Positions 51,556 through 59,621 of a DNA stretch of 64,000 nucleotides are shown piece after piece; within the stretch, counting starts at the first letter, position 1; every line of letters begins with the position of its first letter. Made by a program: the position numbers and the translations under genes. A model generated the notes under the pieces. That model was not told the origin of the DNA. It did not search any database and saw only the letters and a program-made list of their open reading frames with translations. Location of the stretch: NCBI GenBank assembly GCA_021817415.1, contig JAKAUZ010000003.1, forward strand, positions 186,001 through 250,000, given 5' to 3'. Source of the stretch: Thermoplasmata archaeon. Its GTDB lineage: Archaea > Thermoplasmatota > Thermoplasmata > Thermoplasmatales > GCA-001856825.

Positions 51556-52008
51556 ATGAATGCGCCTGTTTACAATGCCCTGTTACGCATATTCAAAGAA
51601 AAAATACCTGAAGACAGTAAGGAAATAGTAGATTTCACCGTTAAGTTCCTCAACGAAAATGTGGAGAAGTATAATTGGGTTGGGATATATATGATAGATG
51701 GAGACGATCTCGTACTCGCAGGCTGGTCTGGCCCTGAAGCAACAGAGCACACTAGGATAAAGGTTGGGGATGGAATTTGCGGTCTCGCAGCAAAAGAGGA
51801 ATTCACAGTCGTTGTACCTGACGTTTCAAAGGATTCTAGATATATATCATGCTTCCCGGGCACAAAATCAGAAATAGTTGTGCCAATATTTAAGGAAGAG
51901 AAAGTCATTGGAGAAATAGACATTGACAGTGATTTCGTCGATCCATTTGATGGCAAGGACGAAAAATTCTTAGAAGAAATAGCAAATTTTATAGGTAGAA
52001 GAATATAA
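51556..52008 (+). CDS. GAF-domain free methionine-(R)-sulfoxide reductase
   Basis: A 150-aa GAF protein. The catalytic cysteines of fRMsr are recognised in GDGICGLAA (near residue 75) and YISCFPGTKSEIVVPIF (near 97), followed by IGEIDIDSDFVDPF, the fRMsr hallmark. It reduces free methionine-R-sulfoxide, an oxidative-damage product. The TATA-like CATTAATAT is about 25 bases before the ATG, so the mRNA may be leaderless. RpoK starts 12 bases after its stop, so they may be cotranscribed. Confidence 0.88.
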   Translation: MNAPVYNALLRIFKEKIPEDSKEIVDFTVKFLNENVEKYNWVGIYMIDGDDLVLAGWSGPEATEHTRIKVGDGICGLAAKEEFTVVVPDVSKDSRYISCFPGTKSEIVVPIFKEEKVIGEIDIDSDFVDPFDGKDEKFLEEIANFIGRRI

Positions 52009-52020
52009 GGTAAAGAGGGA

Positions 52021-52275
52021 ATGGTATCTACAGTTTCAAGTGCAATTAATTATCCCTTCGGTGAGGTTATGGCCGAGAGAAAGTATTCAAGATATGAGAA
52101 GGCAAGAATAGTTGGAGCGAGGGCTCTTCAGATATCAATGGGTGCACCAATCCTGATAGAGATTCATGAAAACATTTTCGACCCATTGAGAATAGCTCTG
52201 TACGAATTTGACAATGATGCAATTCCAATGACTGTGAAAAGAATTAAGGATGGCACCATCAGGGGAAATGAATGA
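52021..52275 (+). CDS. rpoK: RNA polymerase subunit K (Rpb6/omega-like)
   Basis: A small subunit of archaeal RNA polymerase that helps to assemble the enzyme. The core reads [28 protein letters not shown], the signature of Rpb6/omega, and the end is [17 protein letters not shown]. The track start at ATG 52021 gives a 16-residue extension; ATG 52069 ([11 protein letters not shown]) has GGTGAGG upstream and would match the usual shorter archaeal form. It overlaps the next gene by 4 bases. Confidence 0.93.
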   Translation: MVSTVSSAINYPFGEVMAERKYSRYEKARIVGARALQISMGAPILIEIHENIFDPLRIALYEFDNDAIPMTVKRIKDGTIRGNE

Positions 52276-52655
52276 AGAATTGGAGCGGGCACATAATTTT
52301 TCCTGAAAATTTCGAGTGGAAACAGCTTGAGAAATCTTTCAGGGGCATGATGGAGCTTTTTTTCAGGGAAAGCGGCGAGATGGAAGATGAACCTGATCAC
52401 AAGGAAGTCATAATGCTCCTGAATATGCAGGACATAAAGAACAACAGGAAACCGGAAGGTTATAACAGAGAGGGAAAGTTAAGATTGATTTTCCCACTCC
52501 AAAGGAAAGAAATCACTATTGTTTCGCCACTTCCTGAGAATTATGTCAGAGACGTATCTGAAGCACTTAGCAAATATCTGACAAGCAAGAAGATCAGGCA
52601 CACCCTTGATTTTGACCAGATGAAATTCACCGAATTCAGGAAGAAGAGGAAGTAA
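52272..52655 (+). CDS. Unknown 127-aa protein after rpoK
   Basis: A charged soluble protein of unknown family, rich in Lys/Arg and Glu ([31 protein letters not shown] at the end). It has no known motif. It overlaps rpoK by 4 bases (ATGA), so it is translated from the same message and may act near transcription. Its stop abuts the stop of the convergent aminotransferase gene. Confidence 0.75.
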   Translation: MKNWSGHIIFPENFEWKQLEKSFRGMMELFFRESGEMEDEPDHKEVIMLLNMQDIKNNRKPEGYNREGKLRLIFPLQRKEITIVSPLPENYVRDVSEALSKYLTSKKIRHTLDFDQMKFTEFRKKRK

Positions 52656-53798
52656 TCAGTTTCTCAAAAAATGCGCTATCCTTCCTGCCCCCTCCATTAT
52701 TTGATCCCTTGAAATAGCAAATGAAAGCCTAATCCGATTGGATCCACTAGGCCCGAATTGTGAACCCGGCGTTACCAGCACTTTCTCTTTTTCCAGAAGT
52801 TCCTTTGAAAATTCTTCACCGTCAAGTCCATTGACCAACTCTGGGAACATATAGAACGTCCCCTTGGGTTTGTTAAGCTTGAACACTTCATTCTCTTTCA
52901 ATAAATCGTACAGGAGATCTCTCCGCTCCCTGAACATAATGTTCATGTGAGTGGGGAAATCATCGTCATCCAATGCACGGAGTGCGGCAAATTGGGATAC
53001 TGATGGAGCACACGTTATTGTATGCTGCTGGAATGAATCGATGTACGGGGCAAATTCTGGAGGGGCAATGAGATAACCTATTCTCCACCCGGTCATTGCG
53101 TGGCTCTTGGAAAAACCATTGACAACAAACGTCCTATCTTCCATTCCTGGAAATCTCAGTATCGATTCGTGCCTTCCTTCAAATATAATCTTCTCATAGA
53201 TCTCGTCTGAGACAACATACAGTTTCTTATCTATGACAATATCAGAAATCTCCTTCAGTTCAGAAATATTTGCAACCCAGCCCTGCGGATTTGATGGCGA
53301 ATTAATGATGATCATCCTTGTTCTCCCTGATATGTTGTTCTTCAAACTTTCAATATCAGGCGACCCGTCTTCCAGCGAAGAGAAATATCTAGGTATCCCG
53401 CCGGCAAGTTTGATGATCTCAGGGTAGGAAACAAAACTTGGATCCTGGAGAAGTACCTCGTCCCCGCTTTCAATCACTGATTCAACCGCAGAATGGATTG
53501 CAAATTTCGCAATTGTCACGATTACGTTGCTCGCCCGTACTTCCTTTAAGGCAATTTTTTCGTATTTTCTGGCAATTCTTTCCCTTAATTCCTGAATTCC
53601 CGCAGAGGGTGTATAGTGAGTATTTCCCTCTCTCGCTTTCTCAAATGCAAAATCCATGACATCGGCTGGAGTTGTTGGATCTGGCTCACCTGCTGCAAAT
53701 GAAATCGCACTCTCCCCGTTTTTCTTCATTGCGTTGTAGATATTGTTGAGTGAAACCGTTGAAGACGGGGTTATATTCTTGAATTTAAGTGATACCAT
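52656..53798 (-). CDS. Class I/II aminotransferase (aspartate aminotransferase-like)
   Basis: A 380-aa PLP enzyme. The PLP lysine is in VNGFSKSHAMTGWRIGYLI near residue 231; SNPQGW (near 168) with NSPSNP and the C-terminal RIRLSFA (Arg for the substrate carboxylate) complete the active site. FAAGEPDPTTPADV at the start is typical of subgroup I-gamma enzymes acting on aspartate, aromatic or branched substrates. It has no operon partner on its strand and converges on the rpoK group. Confidence 0.92.
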   Translation of the reverse strand: MVSLKFKNITPSSTVSLNNIYNAMKKNGESAISFAAGEPDPTTPADVMDFAFEKAREGNTHYTPSAGIQELRERIARKYEKIALKEVRASNVIVTIAKFAIHSAVESVIESGDEVLLQDPSFVSYPEIIKLAGGIPRYFSSLEDGSPDIESLKNNISGRTRMIIINSPSNPQGWVANISELKEISDIVIDKKLYVVSDEIYEKIIFEGRHESILRFPGMEDRTFVVNGFSKSHAMTGWRIGYLIAPPEFAPYIDSFQQHTITCAPSVSQFAALRALDDDDFPTHMNIMFRERRDLLYDLLKENEVFKLNKPKGTFYMFPELVNGLDGEEFSKELLEKEKVLVTPGSQFGPSGSNRIRLSFAISRDQIMEGAGRIAHFLRN

Positions 53799-53957
53799 GA
53801 GCCCGAATACAAATGAATTATTTCTACGTTTCTAAAATTATCTAATCAAAAATTGGATTCTGGCAACGTATTCATATACAATTTGTGTAGCATCTTCTGT
53901 TAAGTGGCTATAGAGTTGTCTCCTGAATTTAGCCACTTTGATTTCATGCATCTAAGA

Positions 53958-53968
53958 ATTTATAAATA
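53958..53968 (+). promoter_or_regulatory. TATA box for the saccharopine-dehydrogenase-like/SCP2-like operon
   Basis: ATTTATAAATA is a near-perfect archaeal TATA box, centred about 28 bases before ATG 53992. A leaderless start is predicted. Confidence 0.55.
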
Positions 53969-53991
53969 GGGCTTGTTGAATAATCAAGGGT

Positions 53992-55131
53992 ATGTCAAAA
54001 TCTTTTCTTGTTCTGGGTGGAGCCGGAGACATGGGGTCCTCCGTTGTGGACGATTTAGCTTCTAATGGAGTGGAGAATCTTATAGTAGGGGACATAAACG
54101 AGAAGTCTGTCGTGAAGACAATTTCAAGGCTGAAGAAAAAGGGAGTAAAAGCAAAAGGAATTAAAGTTGATGTGAATGAGAAAAAGGAACTGTCAGGTGC
54201 AATACAGGAAGCAGATATTATAGTGAACACTGTTGGCCCATTTTATAAATTCGAGACCAAGATACTTGATGTGGTAAAGGATTTTGACATTGGTTATGTG
54301 GACATATGTGACGATTTCGACGTGACCTCAGACGTATTCAAGAAGATCGACACTGGTTCCATTAAATCGAGGATCGTGGTTGGAATGGGCTGGACTCCCG
54401 GAATAACCAATGTTTGCGCCAGAGATGGTTACAATAACATGGACAAGGTCACGGAAATTAACATTGCATGGGCAGGCAGTGCGGCGGATGCGGCAGGAAA
54501 AGCAGTGATAGAGCACGCATTTCACGTGGTCACTGGAGATGTTCCAATGTTCATTGAGGGTAAGACAAGAATGGTGCCTGCGAGGCAATTCCACCGTGAA
54601 ATAGAATTTCCTGATCCGATCAACCGGGTAGATACTTACTATACCGGGCATCCGGAACCAATCACCATCCCAATATTCTTGAAGGGTGTGGAGACTGTGA
54701 CTGTCAGGGGAACTCTCATTCCAGACTGGCAGAACAGCCTTGTTTCTCAGTTCGCCGACATTGGGCTGACTGAGAACAGGCTGGTTGAAGTGGGTGGAAG
54801 GAAGGTCTCATCTCGAGATTTCCTGGTCTCCTTTGTGCACGATACCCTCGACCAATTCAAGTCAGGGGGGGTTGATAAGTCAGGTTTCTGGGTTGAGGTG
54901 AAGGGGAAAAAGAACGGCAAGAGGGTTACGATTCATTATACTGGAGCAGACAGGATGAAAAGGCTTACGGGAATACCAGCTGCAATAGGTGCCAAATTTT
55001 TGAGCGAGAGCAACAAGGTAAAGAGGGGGATATGTGCTCCAGAAGGAGCAATTGATCCGTCTTTCTTCTTCAATGAGCTCAGAAAGAGGAGAATTAAGGT
55101 CAACAAGATTGTTGCAACAGAGGAATTCTGA
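53992..55131 (+). CDS. Saccharopine-dehydrogenase-like oxidoreductase
   Basis: A 379-aa protein. The Rossmann motif is LVLGGAGDMGSSVVDDLASNG, then LIVGDINEKS and ADIIVNTVGPFYKFETKILDV, which is the second typical patch of this family. The late catalytic-type segment GVETVTVRGTLIPDWQNSL follows. Family members make or break C-N bonds in lysine and related pathways, but many are uncharacterised. It leads an operon with three SCP2-like proteins, so it may act on a lipid-linked or hydrophobic substrate rather than lysine. Confidence 0.85.
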   Translation: MSKSFLVLGGAGDMGSSVVDDLASNGVENLIVGDINEKSVVKTISRLKKKGVKAKGIKVDVNEKKELSGAIQEADIIVNTVGPFYKFETKILDVVKDFDIGYVDICDDFDVTSDVFKKIDTGSIKSRIVVGMGWTPGITNVCARDGYNNMDKVTEINIAWAGSAADAAGKAVIEHAFHVVTGDVPMFIEGKTRMVPARQFHREIEFPDPINRVDTYYTGHPEPITIPIFLKGVETVTVRGTLIPDWQNSLVSQFADIGLTENRLVEVGGRKVSSRDFLVSFVHDTLDQFKSGGVDKSGFWVEVKGKKNGKRVTIHYTGADRMKRLTGIPAAIGAKFLSESNKVKRGICAPEGAIDPSFFFNELRKRRIKVNKIVATEEF

Positions 55132-55134
55132 AAC

Positions 55135-55593
55135 ATGTTGAGCTTTGGGACTGCAGATTTCTTCCTACACCTCAAAGATACACTGAATGGTGATAGGGTT
55201 TTCAGGAAGCTCGGAAAAGCAGACTACACAACCACGGAGTTGATTTATGTCAGGGACCTTAAAATAGGAGTATGGCAGAGGACTGTCGATGGCGAAATAA
55301 AGGAATTTTATCTCGTTCCAAAGAAACAGCTCGTGGAAAAGGAAAATGAAGCAGAGATAATATACTACGTAAAAGATTACGACACCCTAATAGGGTTACT
55401 CAAGGGAGAAGATAGTTTCGTTGCTCTAGTAATTGATGGAACACTCGAGTTCAAAGGTTCAATGAAAAAGGCAATGAAAATCCAGCCAGCATCTGACAGG
55501 ATGGAAGTTATAGTCAAGAAGATATGTCTGGAATCAGTCCTGCCTTCCAAGATACAGTTTCAGAAGTGGGCAGCAAAAGAGGGTTACATATGA
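55135..55593 (+). CDS. SCP2-like small protein (first of three)
   Basis: A 152-aa protein. The segment ALVIDGTLEFKGSMKKAMKIQPAS near residues 101-124 has the dGxlxxxGdxxxamkl pattern of SCP2 sterol-carrier-like domains, which bind hydrophobic ligands or acyl-CoA. It follows the oxidoreductase by 3 bases and overlaps the next relative by 4 bases (ATGA). The ligand is unknown. No signal peptide is seen. Confidence 0.68.
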   Translation: MLSFGTADFFLHLKDTLNGDRVFRKLGKADYTTTELIYVRDLKIGVWQRTVDGEIKEFYLVPKKQLVEKENEAEIIYYVKDYDTLIGLLKGEDSFVALVIDGTLEFKGSMKKAMKIQPASDRMEVIVKKICLESVLPSKIQFQKWAAKEGYI

Positions 55594-55997
55594 TCGTCAA
55601 ATTCTCGGACGAATGGTTCAGGGAATATTGTAAAAGCATTAACAGTGATGAAAAATACAGGAATAACGGAAAAGGATGGAAATGGAGCGTTACATTCTCC
55701 ATCGCGGGGGATCAGGGATCAAGATATCTAAAACAAGGTCTGAATAGAATAGTGAAGATGAAACTTAAAGAAGGGAGATGCGAAGGGATAGAGTTACTTA
55801 GTTCGGAATCGATTCCCCTTGATGAATATCTTCTCAAGGGTAAGGCATCAGTATGGGAGAGCATTATTGACGGGAAGACGAGTATAATAAATGCGATGCT
55901 CAAGGGGGACCTGAAGGTGACAGGGGATGTTAGGACGCTCACAAAATACATCCCTGCCGCAAACGACCTTGCAAGGATCGCAAGTGGTGTTAAATGA
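55590..55997 (+). CDS. SCP2-like small protein (second of three)
   Basis: A 135-aa protein from ATG 55590, which overlaps the previous stop as ATGA. The track start at 55524 would extend 66 bases into the previous gene and is unlikely. The region SIIDGKTSIINAMLKGDLKVTGDVRTLTKYIP matches the SCP2-like core (D-G-K-x…LKGDLxxxGD). It is a relative of the neighbour on each side. Its ligand is unknown. Confidence 0.68.
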   Translation: MIVKFSDEWFREYCKSINSDEKYRNNGKGWKWSVTFSIAGDQGSRYLKQGLNRIVKMKLKEGRCEGIELLSSESIPLDEYLLKGKASVWESIIDGKTSIINAMLKGDLKVTGDVRTLTKYIPAANDLARIASGVK

Positions 55998-56356
55998 TCG
56001 TTGACGAAGCTTCAGAATTAAGAGAAACGCTTGAAAGGTTCATTGCAGACGTGAACAACAATGAAAAAGTCCAGAAAATGATAAGAAAATGGAGTTCGGT
56101 AGTTAATATCTGGGGGAAGGATATAAATCGCGGCTATTTGCTTGAGGTGGTGGACGGCAAGGTGACACAGATGATGGAAGCAATGAATGTTGATGATGGA
56201 AAAGTGAAGGTGGTCGGAGAATCCAGAACTCTGATAAGAATGTTCCAGGGAAAGGAGAAGATAGTTCATCTCTACCTTGACGGAATAGTCGAAACATATG
56301 GATCAGAGAGAGATCAGATTGTCCTTGATGCCATAGCCAGACTCCTCTGGAAGTGA
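55994..56356 (+). CDS. SCP2-like small protein (third of three)
   Basis: A 120-aa protein. VVDGKVTQMMEAMNVDDGKVKVVGESRTLIRMFQGKE shows the same layout as the two neighbours (ligand-facing strands, then the GxSxTL helix). It overlaps the second relative by 4 bases (ATGA). After 6 bases the permease gene follows. The three may form a complex or each bind a different ligand; nothing direct shows it. Confidence 0.66.
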   Translation: MIVDEASELRETLERFIADVNNNEKVQKMIRKWSSVVNIWGKDINRGYLLEVVDGKVTQMMEAMNVDDGKVKVVGESRTLIRMFQGKEKIVHLYLDGIVETYGSERDQIVLDAIARLLWK

Positions 56357-56362
56357 ACTAAA

Positions 56363-57652
56363 TTGGCAGCAAAACTTAAAAGAAGTCTAAAATTCACAAG
56401 ACTAGTCGCCGTGACCATGGGGACACCACTTGCTGCATCTGTCTTCCTCAGCATTATAATAATGGAAACATACACATCCAATCTGCCTAGCATGTTGCTA
56501 GCAGTCCTGATAGCTACGGCGCTCGCTGCCGCTGCATCCCTCTCCTATGGCGAGCTTGTTAGCATATATCCTTCAGCGGCGGGAAATCGCGTTTTCCTGA
56601 AAAAACCAATGGGAGACGTGGTCTCCATCTCCCTATCATTCATGTGGACGATAATCATACTTGGTGCTGCAGGAGTGGAAGCGTACGTTCTTGGAAATGT
56701 AATCCATTTTCTGATTCCTGCTGTCCCAGCAATCATTTGGTCCGTGATATCTCTTACAATCATCCTGTTAATTAATGCCGTTGGCGTGGAAATCTCAGGA
56801 AACTTCCAGATGGGAATCACCTTCTTCATTGCGTCTGCACTTGTGGTCGTCTCCGTGATTGCGCTTGTAACTCCGCATCATGCCTTAAATACAGGAGGGA
56901 ACATAGATTTCGCCGGTTCTCTTTCAGCTGCGGCTGTCGGAGTTTATTTCTTCCTTGGGTTTGGAAGGGTGACGACCCTAGGGGAGGAGGCAATAGATTT
57001 CAAGAAAGGTATTCCACGCGCAATGCCCATTGCAATCATTCTTCTTGGGATAGTGTTCACCTTTGTATCGTCTGCAATATTCACCAGAGTACCGTTATCA
57101 TCGGTACAATCATCTGCTGTCCCTCAAATTGTACTGGGAAAATATATGCTTAATGGCGATTATGCAATCATAGTTGCAATCATAAGCGCATTAATGAGCT
57201 TCAGTACATTCAATGCTGGAATACTTGGCACGTCAAGACTGATATATGCACTTGGAAGGGAAGGCACCCTTCCAAAGTTTCTCGGTACGATAAATTCAAA
57301 ATTTTTTACTCCAACTTTCTCACTGGTGTTTATCTACGCAATAGCGTTGGTTGTCACTATTACAGTTTACGTGACTAGGAGTTTTACCATACCTGTCCTT
57401 GTGGCTGCCTTATTCGACTCGTTCATGTATGCCTTCGTTTCCTACAGTGCCTTCTGGCATCATAGAAAACTGGCTCGTGGGGAGATTCCGTTCAGGGTAA
57501 AGGGAGGAACAATTCTTTTTCCAGTGACTGCAATAATATTCATTGTGCTTGGTCTGATATTGGTATTAACTTCTCCATTCATAGTGACCGGTCTCACGGT
57601 CCTTGGAATCATCTTGACTGGAGTCTATTTTTACCTGAGGGTAGAAAAGTAA
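56363..57652 (+). CDS. APC-superfamily amino-acid/polyamine permease
   Basis: A 429-aa membrane protein with about 12 helices. The first helix has RLVAVTMGTPLAASVFLSII, followed by LSYGELVSIYPSAAGNRVFL with the APC pattern of helix 2-3, and FFLGFGRVTTLGEEAIDFKKGIPRAMP in the centre matches the helix 6-7 loop. The start TTG 56363 lies 6 bases after the third SCP2-like gene, so it is in the same operon. Its substrate is unknown, possibly that of the dehydrogenase-like enzyme. Confidence 0.88.
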   Translation: MAAKLKRSLKFTRLVAVTMGTPLAASVFLSIIIMETYTSNLPSMLLAVLIATALAAAASLSYGELVSIYPSAAGNRVFLKKPMGDVVSISLSFMWTIIILGAAGVEAYVLGNVIHFLIPAVPAIIWSVISLTIILLINAVGVEISGNFQMGITFFIASALVVVSVIALVTPHHALNTGGNIDFAGSLSAAAVGVYFFLGFGRVTTLGEEAIDFKKGIPRAMPIAIILLGIVFTFVSSAIFTRVPLSSVQSSAVPQIVLGKYMLNGDYAIIVAIISALMSFSTFNAGILGTSRLIYALGREGTLPKFLGTINSKFFTPTFSLVFIYAIALVVTITVYVTRSFTIPVLVAALFDSFMYAFVSYSAFWHHRKLARGEIPFRVKGGTILFPVTAIIFIVLGLILVLTSPFIVTGLTVLGIILTGVYFYLRVEK

Positions 57653-57677
57653 ATACCTTGATGAGGCATACTCCAGA

Positions 57678-58445
57678 GTGGCTATTCTCATAGATTCCCT
57701 GTCAAAGTTTTATGGGTCAAAGGAGGTACTTTCAGGACTCAACATGCAGATTGATAGTGGTCAGATTTATGGAATCCTTGGCCCCAATGGTTCTGGGAAA
57801 TCCACTTTGTTGAGAATAATGGCAGGTATTTCCCAATATGACAAGGGCAATGCAATTATAGAGAATATTGAGGCAAAAAACAATCCAATCGAGATACGTA
57901 GGATAGTGGGATACGTTCCTGAGACTCCTTATCTTTACGAGAGCTTGACACCCATGGAATACTTCGGTTTCATAGGCTCAATAAGAGACCTGAACCGGGA
58001 GACAACGGAAAGGAGGACGAGGGACCTCATCAAGGCATTCGGGATGGAAGAGTACAGTGACCAGTTCATCGGAAGTCTCTCCTTCGGAACAAAGCAAAAG
58101 GTATCGATCATAGCTGCGCTTTTGCACAACCCCAAGGTGTTGATCCTGGATGAAAGCATGAATGGGTTGGACCCTCATTCTGCAAAAATATTCAGGGATC
58201 TGCTTAGGAGCCTGGCAAATGACGGTGCAACGGTAGTTTTCTCAACCCACATTCTTGAGATTGCGGCGAATGTCTGTGATCGAATAGCGATAATGAAAGA
58301 TGGAAAGGTTATGGCAGAAGGGAAGACAAGTTCGCTGGTAGCTGAAAAGAATCTGGAGGACCTCTTCATCCAGCTTACCTCATCAGAGGACATAAAGATG
58401 GTCGTCAATGCCCTGAGAGGGTCGCTGAGGAACGAGTCAACCTGA
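57678..58445 (+). CDS. ABC transporter ATP-binding protein without a partner permease
   Basis: A 255-aa ATPase. Walker A GPNGSGKST is near residue 36, Q-loop VPETPYLYES, signature LSFGTKQKVSI (a variant of LSGGQ), Walker B VLILDESMNGLDP and switch His in FSTHILE. It resembles drug/export and multi-subunit archaeal ABC types (CcmA-like). The start GTG 57678 follows the permease gene after 25 bases. No permease follows on this strand; a 23-codon stretch after it (NVLWDKVAYLFPGIRSVPRC) may be a remnant of one. It may work with a permease elsewhere. Confidence 0.88.
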   Translation: MAILIDSLSKFYGSKEVLSGLNMQIDSGQIYGILGPNGSGKSTLLRIMAGISQYDKGNAIIENIEAKNNPIEIRRIVGYVPETPYLYESLTPMEYFGFIGSIRDLNRETTERRTRDLIKAFGMEEYSDQFIGSLSFGTKQKVSIIAALLHNPKVLILDESMNGLDPHSAKIFRDLLRSLANDGATVVFSTHILEIAANVCDRIAIMKDGKVMAEGKTSSLVAEKNLEDLFIQLTSSEDIKMVVNALRGSLRNEST

Positions 58446-58618
58446 ATGTTCTCTGGGACAAGGTCGCATACCTTTTTCCTGGAATCCGGTCGGTACCCAG
58501 ATGCTAAAGGCGACGGAACAGCATCTGAAACCGACAGATTGTGACTTGAAAAAATTTAGCCCATTTGGAGTATAAACAACGTGATCCCTATGGATTGTGA
58601 TTCCCCATTCAAGCTGAC

Positions 58619-59209
58619 CTATTTTTCTCTTTCGCCCTTCAGGCCGTTAAAGATGAAATTCATTAAGTTTTTAAATTTGGGCCCATCCAGGGACTCTTCC
58701 CAGACTTCGTACCTAAGGCCAATGAAATCGGCTATTCCCATCAGGGCATATGAAATTAACTCCGCATCATTGCTTGCGAATTCTCCATTTTCAAATGCTT
58801 CCTGCAATCCTTCTGAATAACCTTTGGAAATACTGGAATAATACCACTTGAACAAATCAAGGTCCAGGTATTCTGACTGTCTCACTATCCTATAAAATCT
58901 CCTGTGCTTCTTAACGAAGTCAAAGAAAAGCTCGAATCCCTTTCTCTCGATTTCTTCCCTTGATTCAAGACCATTGGTACCTATTTTTATTGACTTCCTC
59001 AATTCATGATTGAGGTTCTTCACCAGTGCCTCGAAAATCTCGTATTTCGAGCTGAAATATATGTAGAACGTGCCTGATCCCAGGCCAGCTTTTGTAGTGA
59101 TTTCCGAAATGCTCGATTCATAGTATCCTTTATCTCCGAAAACCTTCTCTGCAGCTCTCAGCAATTTCTCTCTAGTTTTCTGTCCCCGTGCTGATTTTGG
59201 AATCATCAT
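58619..59209 (-). CDS. TetR-family regulator
   Basis: A transcription regulator of about 196 aa. The N-terminal HTH reads ISEITTKAGLGSGTFYIYFSSKYEIFE, the standard TetR pattern. The ligand-binding part is variable and helical. The track starts at 59230; ATG 59209 (or 59206) is preferred because GGAGAGGAG lies 6-15 bases upstream. It overlaps the MaoC gene end, so it is the last gene of the acyl-CoA/Liv operon and probably regulates it, a common setup in bacterial fatty-acid operons (FadR/PsrA-type TetR). Confidence 0.9.
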   Translation of the reverse strand: MMIPKSARGQKTREKLLRAAEKVFGDKGYYESSISEITTKAGLGSGTFYIYFSSKYEIFEALVKNLNHELRKSIKIGTNGLESREEIERKGFELFFDFVKKHRRFYRIVRQSEYLDLDLFKWYYSSISKGYSEGLQEAFENGEFASNDAELISYALMGIADFIGLRYEVWEESLDGPKFKNLMNFIFNGLKGEREK

Positions 59210-59621
59210 GATTATTTCTCTCCTCTCCAATGATCATCTCTGATATTAATACAGTAGATTCATTTCTTTTCAGAGTCAAGGTACAGTAGTATAAAGTAAA
59301 TTCTCCTTTCTCATTTTTGCTGTCCACCCTGAGATGAGAGCAAACAGTATCCCCAGGTCTGACGGGGGACAGAAATCTGACTTTATTGAATCCATATAGG
59401 AAGTACCCGTGAATCAGTTCAGAAATTAAACCAAGTGAGATAGACAGTGAAAGCAGCCCATGCGCGATCCTGCCCCTGAATCTGGTCCTATCTGCATACT
59501 CCTTGTCTACATGAAGTGGGTTGAAGTCCATGGTCAGTCCAGCAAATGCATTTACATGGTAGTCTGTTACTGTTAAACATTTTCCAGTGAACTCTTTTCC
59601 TATCTCAAGTTTTCCATTCAT
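59172..59621 (-). CDS. MaoC-like hydratase
   Basis: A 149-aa single hot-dog domain. The catalytic Asp-His pair of (R)-enoyl-CoA hydratases is seen in TMDFNPLHVDKEYADRTRFRGRIAHGLLSLS (residues 30-60). It hydrates trans-2-enoyl-CoA to 3-hydroxyacyl-CoA. It overlaps the acyl-CoA ligase by 17 bases and TetR by 38 bases. The chain-length range is unknown. Confidence 0.9.
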   Translation of the reverse strand: MNGKLEIGKEFTGKCLTVTDYHVNAFAGLTMDFNPLHVDKEYADRTRFRGRIAHGLLSLSISLGLISELIHGYFLYGFNKVRFLSPVRPGDTVCSHLRVDSKNEKGEFTLYYCTLTLKRNESTVLISEMIIGEERNNHDDSKISTGTEN

